DNA of 48,034 nt from BPIH01 sp042408535. Lineage in GTDB: Bacteria; Chloroflexota; Limnocylindria; Limnocylindrales; CSP1-4. A model generated the notes under the pieces. The model searched no databases and was not told the DNA's origin. It was given only the letters and a program-made list of their open reading frames with translations. Shown in pieces: positions 8,940 to 18,367 of this stretch. A program made the position numbers and the translations under genes. Each line of letters starts with the position of its first letter. Within the stretch, counting starts at the first letter, position 1. The stretch spans positions 1 through 48,034 of the forward strand of contig JBHORA010000115.1 of assembly GCA_042408535.1 (NCBI GenBank), read 5' to 3'.

Positions 8940-9707
8940 TCAGACGACGAGGGCTCGCCGGAAGGTGACGAAGGCCGCCGCGAGGCCGGCCGCCGTCACC
9001 CCGACGAGGACGGCGAGGTGGACGAGAACGCCGGGGAGCGTGGCCGCCCCCAGGGCGAGGTCGCGGGCGAGGGCGACCCCGTGGTAGGTCGGCGTCAGCC
9101 AGGCGATGGGCTGGAGGAAGAGGGGGAGCTGTTCGACCGGGAAGAAGGTCCCGCTGAAGAGGAAGAGGGGCGTGATCCCGAACCGGAAGAGGGCGTTGAA
9201 GCCCTGATCGTTCCGCTGGGTCGCCGTGAAGGCCATGATCGGCGCCGCGAAGGCGAGGCCGGTGAGGGTGGCCGCCCCGACGGCGAGGACGGCCGCTGGG
9301 GACCCGACGAGCCCAAAGCCGACCATGACCCCGAAGAAGACGCTCGTCACGAGGAGGAGCCGGAGGCCGATCCAGCCGAGCTGGCCGAGGACGATGTCCC
9401 GGACGGCGATGGGGGTGACGAGCATGGCGGCGTAGACGCGATCCCAGACGATGCGCCCCATGATCGGGTACGTCGATTCGAAGGCGGCCGTCTGCATCCC
9501 CTGGGCGGCGAGGAGCCCCGGAGCGAGGAAGGCCGCGTACGGCAGACCGCCGGGGAGCCCGCCCGAACGATCGACGAAGCTGCCGAGCCCGAACCCCATC
9601 GCCCCCAGAAAGAGGATCGGCGACAGGAAGGTGACGAAGAGCGTCCCCCGCCAGCTCCGGCGGTAGACGCGGGCGCAGTACTCGATGACGCGGAGGGTCC
9701 CCCTCAC
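8940..9707 (-). CDS. ABC-2 type transporter permease
   Basis: This second ABC-2 permease (255 residues) is homologous to its downstream neighbour. It has the YRRSWRGTLFVTFLSPILFL entry helix, ALRIGPxA-free core helices and a matching TFFPVEQLPLFLQ loop before the last helices. Two different permeases and one ATPase imply a heterodimeric membrane domain. It is separated from the ATPase gene by 243 bp that hold minisatellite repeats, an unusually long gap for this compact run. Confidence 0.88.
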   Translation of the reverse strand: MRGTLRVIEYCARVYRRSWRGTLFVTFLSPILFLGAMGFGLGSFVDRSGGLPGGLPYAAFLAPGLLAAQGMQTAAFESTYPIMGRIVWDRVYAAMLVTPIAVRDIVLGQLGWIGLRLLLVTSVFFGVMVGFGLVGSPAAVLAVGAATLTGLAFAAPIMAFTATQRNDQGFNALFRFGITPLFLFSGTFFPVEQLPLFLQPIAWLTPTYHGVALARDLALGAATLPGVLVHLAVLVGVTAAGLAAAFVTFRRALVV

Positions 9708-9756
9708 GGCCGATGCCCGCGCTGCTCCCAGCCGCGGGGTCCGCCCCGATGCGCCA

Positions 9757-9810
9757 GCTCCACCCGGTGGCTCGGCTCCACCCGGTGGCTCGGCTCCACC
9801 CGGTGGCCGC
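9757..9810. repeat. 18-bp tandem repeat, three copies
   Basis: Units at 9757-9774, 9775-9792 and 9793-9810 are nearly identical, each centred on the short palindrome CCACCCGGTGG. The array lies in the 243-bp gap between the ABC ATPase and permease genes. Frames across it are Pro/His- or Arg/Pro-rich and do not look like genes. Confidence 0.85.
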
Positions 9811-9900
9811 GCCCCAATCGCTCTTCGCCGCCGCGGCCTCGACGGCAGCGAGGCCCGCCGACTGGAGCCATCCGGTGGCTCAACCCCGGTCTGGCTTCCC

Positions 9901-9940
9901 GCCGCACTCGCCCTCGCCGCACTCGCCCTCGCCGCACTCG
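9901..9940. repeat. 15-bp tandem repeat, 2.7 copies
   Basis: GCCGCACTCGCCCTC occurs at 9901-9915 and 9916-9930, with a 10-bp partial copy to 9940. It lies just past the stop codon of the ABC ATPase gene. No hairpin strong enough to be called a terminator was seen. Confidence 0.8.
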
Positions 9941-9950
9941 ACCCCCTGGC

Positions 9951-10889
9951 CTACTCGATGAGCGTCCGGCCAGTGAGCCGGAGGAAGACGTCTTCGAGGG
10001 TGCTCCGCCGGACGAGAGCGCTTTCGGGGCGGAGCCCTCGCTCGTGGACGGCCACGACGGCCGCCTCCCCGTCGTCGGTGTAGAGGAGGACCCGATCGGG
10101 AAGCTGCTCGATTCGCTCGGCCAGCCCATCGAGCCGACCATCGAGCTCGACCGGCTCGCCCGGGGGAAAGCGGAGCTCGAGAACCTCGCGGCTGACGTAG
10201 CGCTCGATGAGCTGGCGGGGCGAGCCCTCGGCGACGATCCTCGCCTTGTCCATGACAACGAGCCGATCGCAGAGCTGCTCGGCTTCGTCCATGTAGTGGG
10301 TCGTCAAGACGAGGGTCACCCCCTGCTGCTTGAGCCGATAGAGCTTGTCCCAGAGGAGGTGGCGGGCCTGCGGGTCGAGGCCGGTCGTCGGCTCGTCGAG
10401 GAGGAGGAGATCGGGCTCGTTCATGAGGGCTCGGGCGATCGTCAGGCGTCGCTTCATCCCGCCCGAGAGCGGCTCCACCTGGGCGTCGGCCCGATCGAGG
10501 AGCTGGACGAAGTCGAGGAGGGCGTCGGCGCGACGCCGGGCCTCGGCCCGGGAAAGGTCGAAGTAGCGGCCGTAGATGATGAGGTTCTCCCGGACGGTCA
10601 GCTCCATGTCGAGGGTGTCCTGCTGTGGCACGACCCCGAGGCGGGCCCGGATCCGAGGGCCGTCGATGGCCGGATCGAGGCCGAAGACACGAAGGGTGCC
10701 GGCGGTGACCGGGGAGACGCAGCCGATCATCCGCATCGTCGAGGTCTTCCCGGCCCCGTTCGGGCCGAGGAAGCCGAAGGCCTCCCCGCGGCCGACGTCG
10801 AAGTCGATCGCGTCGACAGCGGTGAAAGCACCGAAGCGCTTCGTCAGCCCCCGGGCGTGGACGAGCGAAAGTGGCTCCCCTCCAGACAT
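9951..10889 (-). CDS. ABC transporter ATP-binding protein (DrrA-like)
   Basis: The 312-residue ATPase powers the ABC-2 exporter encoded downstream. It shows Walker A GPNGAGKTS near residue 42, Q-loop VVPQQDT, signature LSGGMKRRLTIARALM near 145, Walker B LLLDEPTTGLDP and the H-loop TTHYMDEAEQ. About 80 C-terminal residues follow the ATPase core, as in DrrA-type subunits. The ATG start at 10889 is internal to the end of a possible small lipoprotein gene that overlaps it by 46 bp. The signature and domain length favour drug or lipid export over nutrient import. Confidence 0.95.
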   Translation of the reverse strand: MSGGEPLSLVHARGLTKRFGAFTAVDAIDFDVGRGEAFGFLGPNGAGKTSTMRMIGCVSPVTAGTLRVFGLDPAIDGPRIRARLGVVPQQDTLDMELTVRENLIIYGRYFDLSRAEARRRADALLDFVQLLDRADAQVEPLSGGMKRRLTIARALMNEPDLLLLDEPTTGLDPQARHLLWDKLYRLKQQGVTLVLTTHYMDEAEQLCDRLVVMDKARIVAEGSPRQLIERYVSREVLELRFPPGEPVELDGRLDGLAERIEQLPDRVLLYTDDGEAAVVAVHERGLRPESALVRRSTLEDVFLRLTGRTLIE

Positions 10890-11236
10890 TCGGCCCCGCA
10901 GGATAGCGCAGAGCCCGTCCTACCGCCGAACCGAGGGTCCTCGGCGCCGTTCTCGGGCTCGACCACTACTGGCCATCCGACGAGTCTGGCGCGCCCGCCG
11001 TCGGTGGATATCGAGGCGGGCGATCTGCCCCTCCCGGCGAGCGAGAGCCGCGTCGGCGGTCCCGAGGCGAACCTGATCTCGACCTTAGAACCGTCTGGGC
11101 TCACCTCGGTCGCGATCCCCGCCCGGAGGATGGTCAGCGGCGCCGGCGGCGGAATGGCGGCTTCACACGCGGCGAGCACAAGGGTCAGGCAAAAGGCACG
11201 ACGACAGGCACTGCGCCACCGACGACAGTCCCCCAT
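10844..11236 (-). CDS. Possible small lipoprotein
   Basis: This 130-residue frame starts with an Arg-rich segment followed by FCLTLVLAAC, a plausible lipobox with Cys near residue 23. A globular-looking stretch of about 60 residues follows, then low-complexity sequence. A TTG at 11254 is an alternative start. The end overlaps the start of the ABC ATPase gene by 46 bp, which is unusual. I recognise no family. If real, it would be the first gene of the exporter operon; if not, 10890-11444 is a 555-bp divergent intergenic region holding only the palindrome at 11281. Confidence 0.4.
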   Translation of the reverse strand: MGDCRRWRSACRRAFCLTLVLAACEAAIPPPAPLTILRAGIATEVSPDGSKVEIRFASGPPTRLSLAGRGRSPASISTDGGRARLVGWPVVVEPENGAEDPRFGGRTGSALSCGAECLEGSHFRSSTPGG

Positions 11237-11280
11237 GGACTTCAGCCGGGACAAGCCACTCCACGCTCTCCACTCCCTCG

Positions 11281-11296
11281 ATGGTCAGATGACCAT
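11281..11296. promoter_or_regulatory. Perfect palindrome, possible operator
   Basis: ATGGTCAGATGACCAT has perfect 7-bp arms around a 2-bp centre. It lies between the divergent exporter run (minus) and the glucoamylase gene (plus), 149 bp before the GH15 start codon and 27-45 bp before the possible lipoprotein starts. TGGTCA-type half sites are seen with some GntR-family repressors, but no regulator gene is adjacent. The regulator is unknown. Confidence 0.4.
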
Positions 11297-11444
11297 GAGG
11301 AGTAGCCCCGACGCGCCGGGACGAGTCATCAGCCGGAGCTCTCTGGCCATTAAGACAACGGCGACGCCACCGGCCGTTGCCGTCGGTAGCACGGGTCGGA
11401 CGTCTCGCTCCCCTTGGCCGCAGACGCGCTACGATGAGGCTCCG

Positions 11445-13895
11445 ATGGATCCGTACGGGATCGTCGATGGCGTCGGCGACGGCAAGGCACCCGGCCGGCC
11501 CGGGATCCCGCCGACGTGGACGAGCAGTCGGAAGGACGCCATCGGGACCGCTATCGGCCCCAGTCGTGTCTGGTTCACCGTCGGCAACGGCATCGTCAAC
11601 GAGGTCTACTGGCCACACGTCGATCGCCCGCAGGTCCGCGACCTCGGCTTTCTCGTCGCCGACGACGCGGGCTTCTGGGCGGAGGTGAAGCGCCTGCCAG
11701 ATCGACGCGTCGAGTGGCTCGCTCCAGGGGTGCCAGCGGTTCGGACCGAGTTCCGACACGAGCGGTTCCGGCTCCGCCTCCGGATTTGCACCGACCGCGA
11801 CCGCGATGTTCTCCTCGTCGAGGCGGGCCTCGATGCGGGAGCCGGCGATCTCCGCGTCTATCCTCTCCTCGCCCCGCACCTTGGCCGGAGCGGCGCCGAC
11901 AACACCGCCTGGCTCGTCGCCACGACCGTCGGCCCCGCCGTCGTCGCCGAACGTCGCCCCTATGCCGTCGCCCTCGTCGCCGAGCCCGCCCCGGAACGGG
12001 GATCGGTCGGCTTCGTCGGCGTGTCCGACGGCTGGCAGGACTTCGCCCGGAACGGCCGGATGACGTGGGCGTACGGCAGTGCGGAGGCGGGCAACGTCGC
12101 TGGCATGCTCGAGATCCGCCCCAACGGGCGGCCGATCCGCCTCGCCCTCGGCTTCGGAGAACGCCCGGCCCAGGCTCTCGTAACGGCTGTCGCTTCCCTC
12201 CAGGAACCCTTTGAGGCGCACTGGGCCCGATACGAGGCGAGCTGGCGGAGCCGTGCCGTCCCGTCCAGCGGCGACCGAACGGCGGCGGCCCGACTGGCTG
12301 GCGTCCCGAGGCACGTCGTCGACTGCTACGAGCGCTCGATCGCCGTCATTCGGGCCCACGAGGACCGGGTGACGAGGGGCGCCATCGCGGCGAGCCTGTC
12401 GATCCCGTGGGGCGAGGTCGGCGACGATCCCGGCGGCTACCATCTCATCTGGTCGCGGGACCTCGTCGAGGCGGCCGGGGCGCTCCTCGCTGCCGGCGAC
12501 CTGGAGGCGGCGGCTCGAACCTTTGCCTATCTCGCCGCGAGCCAGCGCCCAGACGGGTCGTGGCCGCAGAACCAGTGGATCGACGGGACCGCCTACTGGC
12601 GCGGCGCCCAGCTCGACGAGATCGCTTTCCCGATCCTCCTCGCTCGCCAGCTTCGAGATGCGGGCGCCTTCGAGGGGACGAGCCGACGGCCGCCGCTCGT
12701 CGATCCCGAGCTCGCCACGCGAACCGTCCGGAGGGCGATGACCGCCATCGCCAGGAACGGCCCCGCGACCGGTCAGGATCGCTGGGAAGAGGACGCTGGC
12801 CTCGCCCCGGCCACCCTGGGGCCGGTCATTGCTGCCCTCGTCGCTGGCTCCGCCTTCCTCGAGGCACGGGCGAGCCGGGCGGCCCTCGAGCTCGCCGACG
12901 ACTGGAACGCGAGCCTCGAGCGCTGGGTGTACGCACCCGGCTCGCCGCTCGCGAGGCGGCTCGGCCTGAGCGGTACGTACGTCCGGATCGCTCCCACCGA
13001 CGTCCTCGTCGGCGGCCCGCTCGACGCCCCGGTGGCCGTCCGCAATCGGCTCGCTCCCGGGGACCGGGTATCGGCCGTCGAGATGGTTTCCCCGGACGTC
13101 CTCGCCCTCGTGCGGTTCGGGCTCCGCGACCCGCATGATCCGCGGATCGTCGAGACGCTGACCGCCGTCGACGCGACCCTCAGGATCGACACGCCCGCCG
13201 GCCCCGTGTGGCGACGCTACACCGGCGACGGGTACGGCGAGACTGAGGACGGCGGTCCGTTTCGCGGCGTTGGCGTCGGCCGTGGCTGGCCGCTCCTCAC
13301 CGGCGAGCGCGGCCACTATGTCCTAGCAGCCGGTGGCGACGCCCGGCCCTTTCTCGTCGCCATGGCCGCCATGGGCGGCGAGGCCGGCCTCATCCCCGAG
13401 CAGGTCTGGGATGGTCCGCCGAGAGCCGAGCTCGGCCTCGTGCCGGGCCAGCCGACGGGTTCGGCGCGTCCGCTCGTTTGGGCCCACGCCGAGTTCGTTA
13501 AGCTCTACCGCTCGATTCTGCTGGGCGCGCCGGTCGACCGACCGGCAGGGGTCCTCGAGCGCTGGGGTGGTCGCACACCGACGACGAACCGGCAGGCGTG
13601 GCGGCTGGCGCACCCGATCGAGAGCATCGATCGCGGCGAGACGCTCAGGATCGAGCTCCTCGAGCCCGCCCTCGTCCACCTGTCGACGGACGGCTGGGCG
13701 ACCGTCCGCGACCTGGCAGCTCGGGACACGGGCCTCGGGCTCTGGGTCGTCGACTTGGAGCCGGGCGTGGTCGGCGACGCTGAGGCGATCGTCTTCACCC
13801 TCTACTGGACGGGCAGCGGACGGTGGGAGGGCCGCGACTTCTCTGTCCGCGTCCAGTCCGCGCCCGCTCGCGCCGCTGATCACGCCACCGCCTGA
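11445..13895 (+). CDS. GH15 glucoamylase (glucan 1,4-alpha-glucosidase)
   Basis: This 816-residue enzyme is expected to release glucose from the ends of alpha-1,4-glucans or related oligosaccharides. An N-terminal beta-sandwich typical of bacterial glucoamylases and glucodextranases covers about residues 20-290. The (alpha/alpha)6 barrel carries YHLIWSRDLVEA near 331, the probable acid in DRWEEDAG near 446 and the probable base in GLIPEQVWDG near 650. A C-terminal beta-rich domain begins at about 715. No signal peptide is visible, so a cytoplasmic role on glycogen or imported oligosaccharides is likely. ATG 11445 follows GAGG by 5 nt, which fixes the start; the same frame is open far upstream but only as antisense shadow. 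Glucodextranase activity cannot be excluded. Confidence 0.92.
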   Translation: MDPYGIVDGVGDGKAPGRPGIPPTWTSSRKDAIGTAIGPSRVWFTVGNGIVNEVYWPHVDRPQVRDLGFLVADDAGFWAEVKRLPDRRVEWLAPGVPAVRTEFRHERFRLRLRICTDRDRDVLLVEAGLDAGAGDLRVYPLLAPHLGRSGADNTAWLVATTVGPAVVAERRPYAVALVAEPAPERGSVGFVGVSDGWQDFARNGRMTWAYGSAEAGNVAGMLEIRPNGRPIRLALGFGERPAQALVTAVASLQEPFEAHWARYEASWRSRAVPSSGDRTAAARLAGVPRHVVDCYERSIAVIRAHEDRVTRGAIAASLSIPWGEVGDDPGGYHLIWSRDLVEAAGALLAAGDLEAAARTFAYLAASQRPDGSWPQNQWIDGTAYWRGAQLDEIAFPILLARQLRDAGAFEGTSRRPPLVDPELATRTVRRAMTAIARNGPATGQDRWEEDAGLAPATLGPVIAALVAGSAFLEARASRAALELADDWNASLERWVYAPGSPLARRLGLSGTYVRIAPTDVLVGGPLDAPVAVRNRLAPGDRVSAVEMVSPDVLALVRFGLRDPHDPRIVETLTAVDATLRIDTPAGPVWRRYTGDGYGETEDGGPFRGVGVGRGWPLLTGERGHYVLAAGGDARPFLVAMAAMGGEAGLIPEQVWDGPPRAELGLVPGQPTGSARPLVWAHAEFVKLYRSILLGAPVDRPAGVLERWGGRTPTTNRQAWRLAHPIESIDRGETLRIELLEPALVHLSTDGWATVRDLAARDTGLGLWVVDLEPGVVGDAEAIVFTLYWTGSGRWEGRDFSVRVQSAPARAADHATA

Positions 13896-13941
13896 TCGCT
13901 CCACGGCCTTGTCGCTCCGCCGCCCGACAGCGAAGACAAGA

Positions 13942-13969
13942 GGCCCGTCCGGCCGACGCCGGACGGGCC
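13942..13969. terminator. Strong hairpin between convergent genes
   Basis: A perfect 12-bp GC-rich stem (GGCCCGTCCGGC at 13942-13953 and its complement at 13958-13969) closes a 4-nt loop. It sits between the stops of the glucoamylase gene and dnaK and could terminate both. There is no T-tract on either side, so it may act as a barrier or need Rho. Apart from this hairpin, nothing was seen in 13896-14104. Confidence 0.65.
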
Positions 13970-14104
13970 CGTCGCTGCAAGCCAGCCGGTCCGCCCCAGA
14001 TCGCGGGGGCCGCACCGGTCCGCCGTCAATGACGACCGGGCGGTCGCCCCGGTGACGCGGCGAACCGGCGATCCCCGGACCGCCGACCCGCCGCGGGTCG
14101 GGGC

Positions 14105-16015
<1,911 letters not shown>

Positions 16016-16024
16016 GGTCGCGTG

Positions 16025-16837
16025 CTACTCCTTCGATCGATGTGATTCGGAATGGCGTTCTGCGGTGGTCGTGTCCCCGCCCCACGGCTTCGCTGCCGGT
16101 TCGCTCGGGCTCGGCGGCGCCTTGCTGCCGTTGCCGGTGCCCGAGGGCCGGGGGCCGGTCTCTTCCGTGGCTGGGCCCCCGGCACTGGCCTGGCCGGCGC
16201 TCCCCTGCTCGGTGAACGCCGCGGGTTCGGCCGACGCGACGGGTTCGGCCGACACGGCCGGTTCGGAGGACGGAGGCTCGGAGCCAGTGGCGACGGCGAC
16301 GAGGGCCGGCCGGAGGATCCGGTCCCGGAGCCGATAGCCGCGCCGAATCTCCTCGACGATCTCGCCCTCGGCCCGGTCGGGTGCGGGAACGTTCATGATC
16401 GCGTCGTGCTCCCGGGGGTCGAAGCGGGTCCCGGGGCCGGCTTCGATCGGGCGAACACCTTCGCTCTCGAGGAGGGCCCGCAGCTTCCGGTCGATGGCGA
16501 CGATCCCTTCGACCCAGGGGTGGTCGGCGAGGTCGGCGGGGCGAGCCTCGATGGCCCGATCGAAGTCGTCGGCCAGGGCGAGGACCTTGCTCAGGAGGGC
16601 CTCCGCGGCGAGGCCGAGCATCGCCTCGCGCTCCTCGGCCGTTCGGCGCTTGAAGTTGAGGAACTCGGCGCGCTCGCGCTGGAGACCAGCGAGGTACTCG
16701 TCGGCCTGCCGACGAGCCTCGGCCAGCTCGCCCTCGAGGCGCTCGACCTCCGCTCGGAGGCGATCGACCTCGGCCGTCTCGGAACCGACCGTGGGGGTCG
16801 GCGTTGGTTCCTGCGATCGTTCGTTCGTCATCGTCAC
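16025..16837 (-). CDS. grpE: Nucleotide exchange factor GrpE
   Basis: GrpE releases ADP from DnaK. The core has a long N-terminal coiled coil (EVDRLRAEVERLEGELAEA), FLNFKRRTAEER, and the C-terminal beta domain with GTRFDPREHDAIM and EEIRRGYRLRDRILRPALV. A low-complexity Ala/Pro/Ser/Glu tail of about 75 residues follows, longer than usual for the family. The start is uncertain. AAGGAG lies 10 nt before GTG 16837 and 16 nt before ATG 16831, while a further ATG at 16858 overlaps that site. The gene follows hrcA after a gap of about 160 bp and precedes dnaK by 9 bp. Confidence 0.95.
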   Translation of the reverse strand: MTMTNERSQEPTPTPTVGSETAEVDRLRAEVERLEGELAEARRQADEYLAGLQRERAEFLNFKRRTAEEREAMLGLAAEALLSKVLALADDFDRAIEARPADLADHPWVEGIVAIDRKLRALLESEGVRPIEAGPGTRFDPREHDAIMNVPAPDRAEGEIVEEIRRGYRLRDRILRPALVAVATGSEPPSSEPAVSAEPVASAEPAAFTEQGSAGQASAGGPATEETGPRPSGTGNGSKAPPSPSEPAAKPWGGDTTTAERHSESHRSKE

Positions 16838-16993
16838 TCGTTCGCTACTCCTTGTCATCGGTGTTGTCGGCGCACCCTGGCGACCGCTCGCCGTCCGGTG
16901 CCCTTCTCGCCTCCCCTCGGCCGAGCCCCTCGCACCAGCGCGTCACTCGTGACATCGCGGACCCGTGTCATCGCGCCACCCGCATCCGCCCCC

Positions 16994-18061
16994 TCAAGCG
17001 TAGAGATGCTCCACGAGCTCGTTCATGAGCCCGGACACGAAGCGGACGGTGCCGATGGCCTGGGGGTAGGCCATCCGGGTCGGCCCGAGAACGCCGACGA
17101 TGCCGATCGCTTGGCTCGGTCGCCCGTAGGGGGCCAGGACGAGGGAGACGTCGGCCATCTCGGCCGGCGGATTCTCGCGGCCGATGAAGACCCGAACCTG
17201 GCCCGGTCCGGCCGCGGCGACGAGGGGCAGGAGCTCGGCGAGGTAGGCCCGGTTCTCGAGGACCGAGAAGACGCGCCGGAGCTTGGCGCTCTCGGCGAAT
17301 TCGGGTGCCGCCATGACGTTCAGGAGGCCGTCGCTGAAGAGCTCCTCGATGACCGCTGCGTCGTACTCGCGGAGAAGCTGGACGACGCGCTCGGCGAAGC
17401 GGCGGGCGAGGGCCGGCATCCGCTCGTTCGGCTCGAAGCCGCCGAGGCGGCGCTCGATCTGATCGGCCGTCAGGTCGACGAGGGTGGCGTTCAGGAGATC
17501 GGCCGCCTGGCCGAGGGTCTCCTGGTCGACGGGCTCGGGCAGGGCGACTAGGAGCTGCTTGATCGTCCCCTCCCGGAGGACGACGATGAGGCTCGCCAGG
17601 CGATCGTGGATCGAGATGAGATCGATCCGCCGAACTTGCGCCGCCCGGGGCTTGGCCGGTGTTGCCAGGCCGGCCGCCCGTGTGACGGCCGCCAGGGTCG
17701 TTGCCGCGAGCCGGAACCACTGCTCGCTGGCGTACTCGACCTGCCCGAACTGGTGTCGGATCATGAGCTGCTCGACGGGTGGCAGTGGCGCCGCCTCGAC
17801 GATCGTCTCGACGTAGAAGCGATAGCCGGCGTCGGTCGGGACGCGTCCGGCCGAGGTATGGGGATGGGTGAGGAAGCCGGCCGCTTCGAGCTCGGCGAGG
17901 ACGTTCCGCACGGTGGCGCTGGACACGCCGAGGCGATAGCGCTCGACAAGCGCCTGGCTGCTCACCGGCGTTGCGGTGGCCACGTATTCCTCGATGACGG
18001 CCCGGAGGATCGCCTGTGCCCGGTGGTCCAGCGGGCCGGTCGTGCGGCGGATGCGCGGCAC
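16994..18061 (-). CDS. hrcA: Heat-inducible transcription repressor HrcA
   Basis: HrcA binds CIRCE operators and represses class I heat-shock genes; GroEL normally supports its activity. The 355-residue product has the N-terminal winged helix (ILRAVIEEYVATATPVSSQ, SSATVRNVLAELE, HTSAGRVPTDAGYRFYV), a central GAF-like domain and a C-terminal dimerisation segment. GTG 18061 is chosen because GAGG lies 9 nt upstream and the frame further upstream crosses the CIRCE element. A perfect CIRCE lies 98 bp before the start, so the repressor is expected to regulate its own operon. Confidence 0.96.
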   Translation of the reverse strand: MPRIRRTTGPLDHRAQAILRAVIEEYVATATPVSSQALVERYRLGVSSATVRNVLAELEAAGFLTHPHTSAGRVPTDAGYRFYVETIVEAAPLPPVEQLMIRHQFGQVEYASEQWFRLAATTLAAVTRAAGLATPAKPRAAQVRRIDLISIHDRLASLIVVLREGTIKQLLVALPEPVDQETLGQAADLLNATLVDLTADQIERRLGGFEPNERMPALARRFAERVVQLLREYDAAVIEELFSDGLLNVMAAPEFAESAKLRRVFSVLENRAYLAELLPLVAAAGPGQVRVFIGRENPPAEMADVSLVLAPYGRPSQAIGIVGVLGPTRMAYPQAIGTVRFVSGLMNELVEHLYA

Positions 18062-18159
18062 TGGGCTCGTCCTCGAACGTGTCTTCCTGTCGTCGTCTCG
18101 GGCGGTCGGCGGTGCTCGGCGGCACGTGCCGCTGGCCCCACGAGGGTACCGCCCCGACG

Positions 18160-18186
18160 TTAGCACTCTCACTGATAGAGTGCTAA
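18160..18186. promoter_or_regulatory. CIRCE element (HrcA operator)
   Basis: TTAGCACTC at 18160-18168 and GAGTGCTAA at 18178-18186 form a perfect 9-9-9 CIRCE inverted repeat. It lies just downstream of the predicted -10 element of the hrcA promoter, so it would fall within the first 35 nt of the transcript. This is the classic repressor site for hrcA-grpE-dnaK. No second copy was found near dnaJ. Confidence 0.97.
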
Positions 18187-18199
18187 CGATCTGGCCGGA

Positions 18200-18229
18200 A
18201 TGGTAGCAGTCGGAGGGGGAGAGTGTCAA
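18200..18229 (-). promoter_or_regulatory. hrcA operon promoter
   Basis: Reading on the minus strand, TTGACA (18229-18224) is followed after an 18-bp spacer by TACCAT (18205-18200). This is a near-consensus housekeeping sigma promoter pointing into hrcA. The predicted start of transcription is about 7 bp further on, immediately before the CIRCE repeat, so bound HrcA would block the start. Confidence 0.75.
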
Positions 18230-18367
18230 CGGAGGGCGGGGTCCCGGGCGGCGGGCGGGCACGGGCGGCGGGCGGGCCGGGTGTGGATCCCGCGCACATG
18301 CCGGTCGCCCACCGAGGCCGAGCCCGTGCCGGCGCCGAGCCGTCGCGCGGGGACCCGGGCGCCGGGC

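Noticed and set aside
8853..11444. A very long plus-strand open frame (over 860 codons) leading into the glucoamylase
   Set aside because: It is antisense to three exporter genes with clear motifs. Its translation is Glu/Gly/Arg/Pro-rich. The GH15 protein has its own ribosome binding site and ATG at 11445.
11163..13316. A 717-codon minus-strand frame
   Set aside because: It lies opposite the glucoamylase gene and has no domain-like sequence.
14020..14030. TTGACG as a -35 element between the glucoamylase gene and dnaK
   Set aside because: It points away from any gene start and no -10 element follows at a usable distance.
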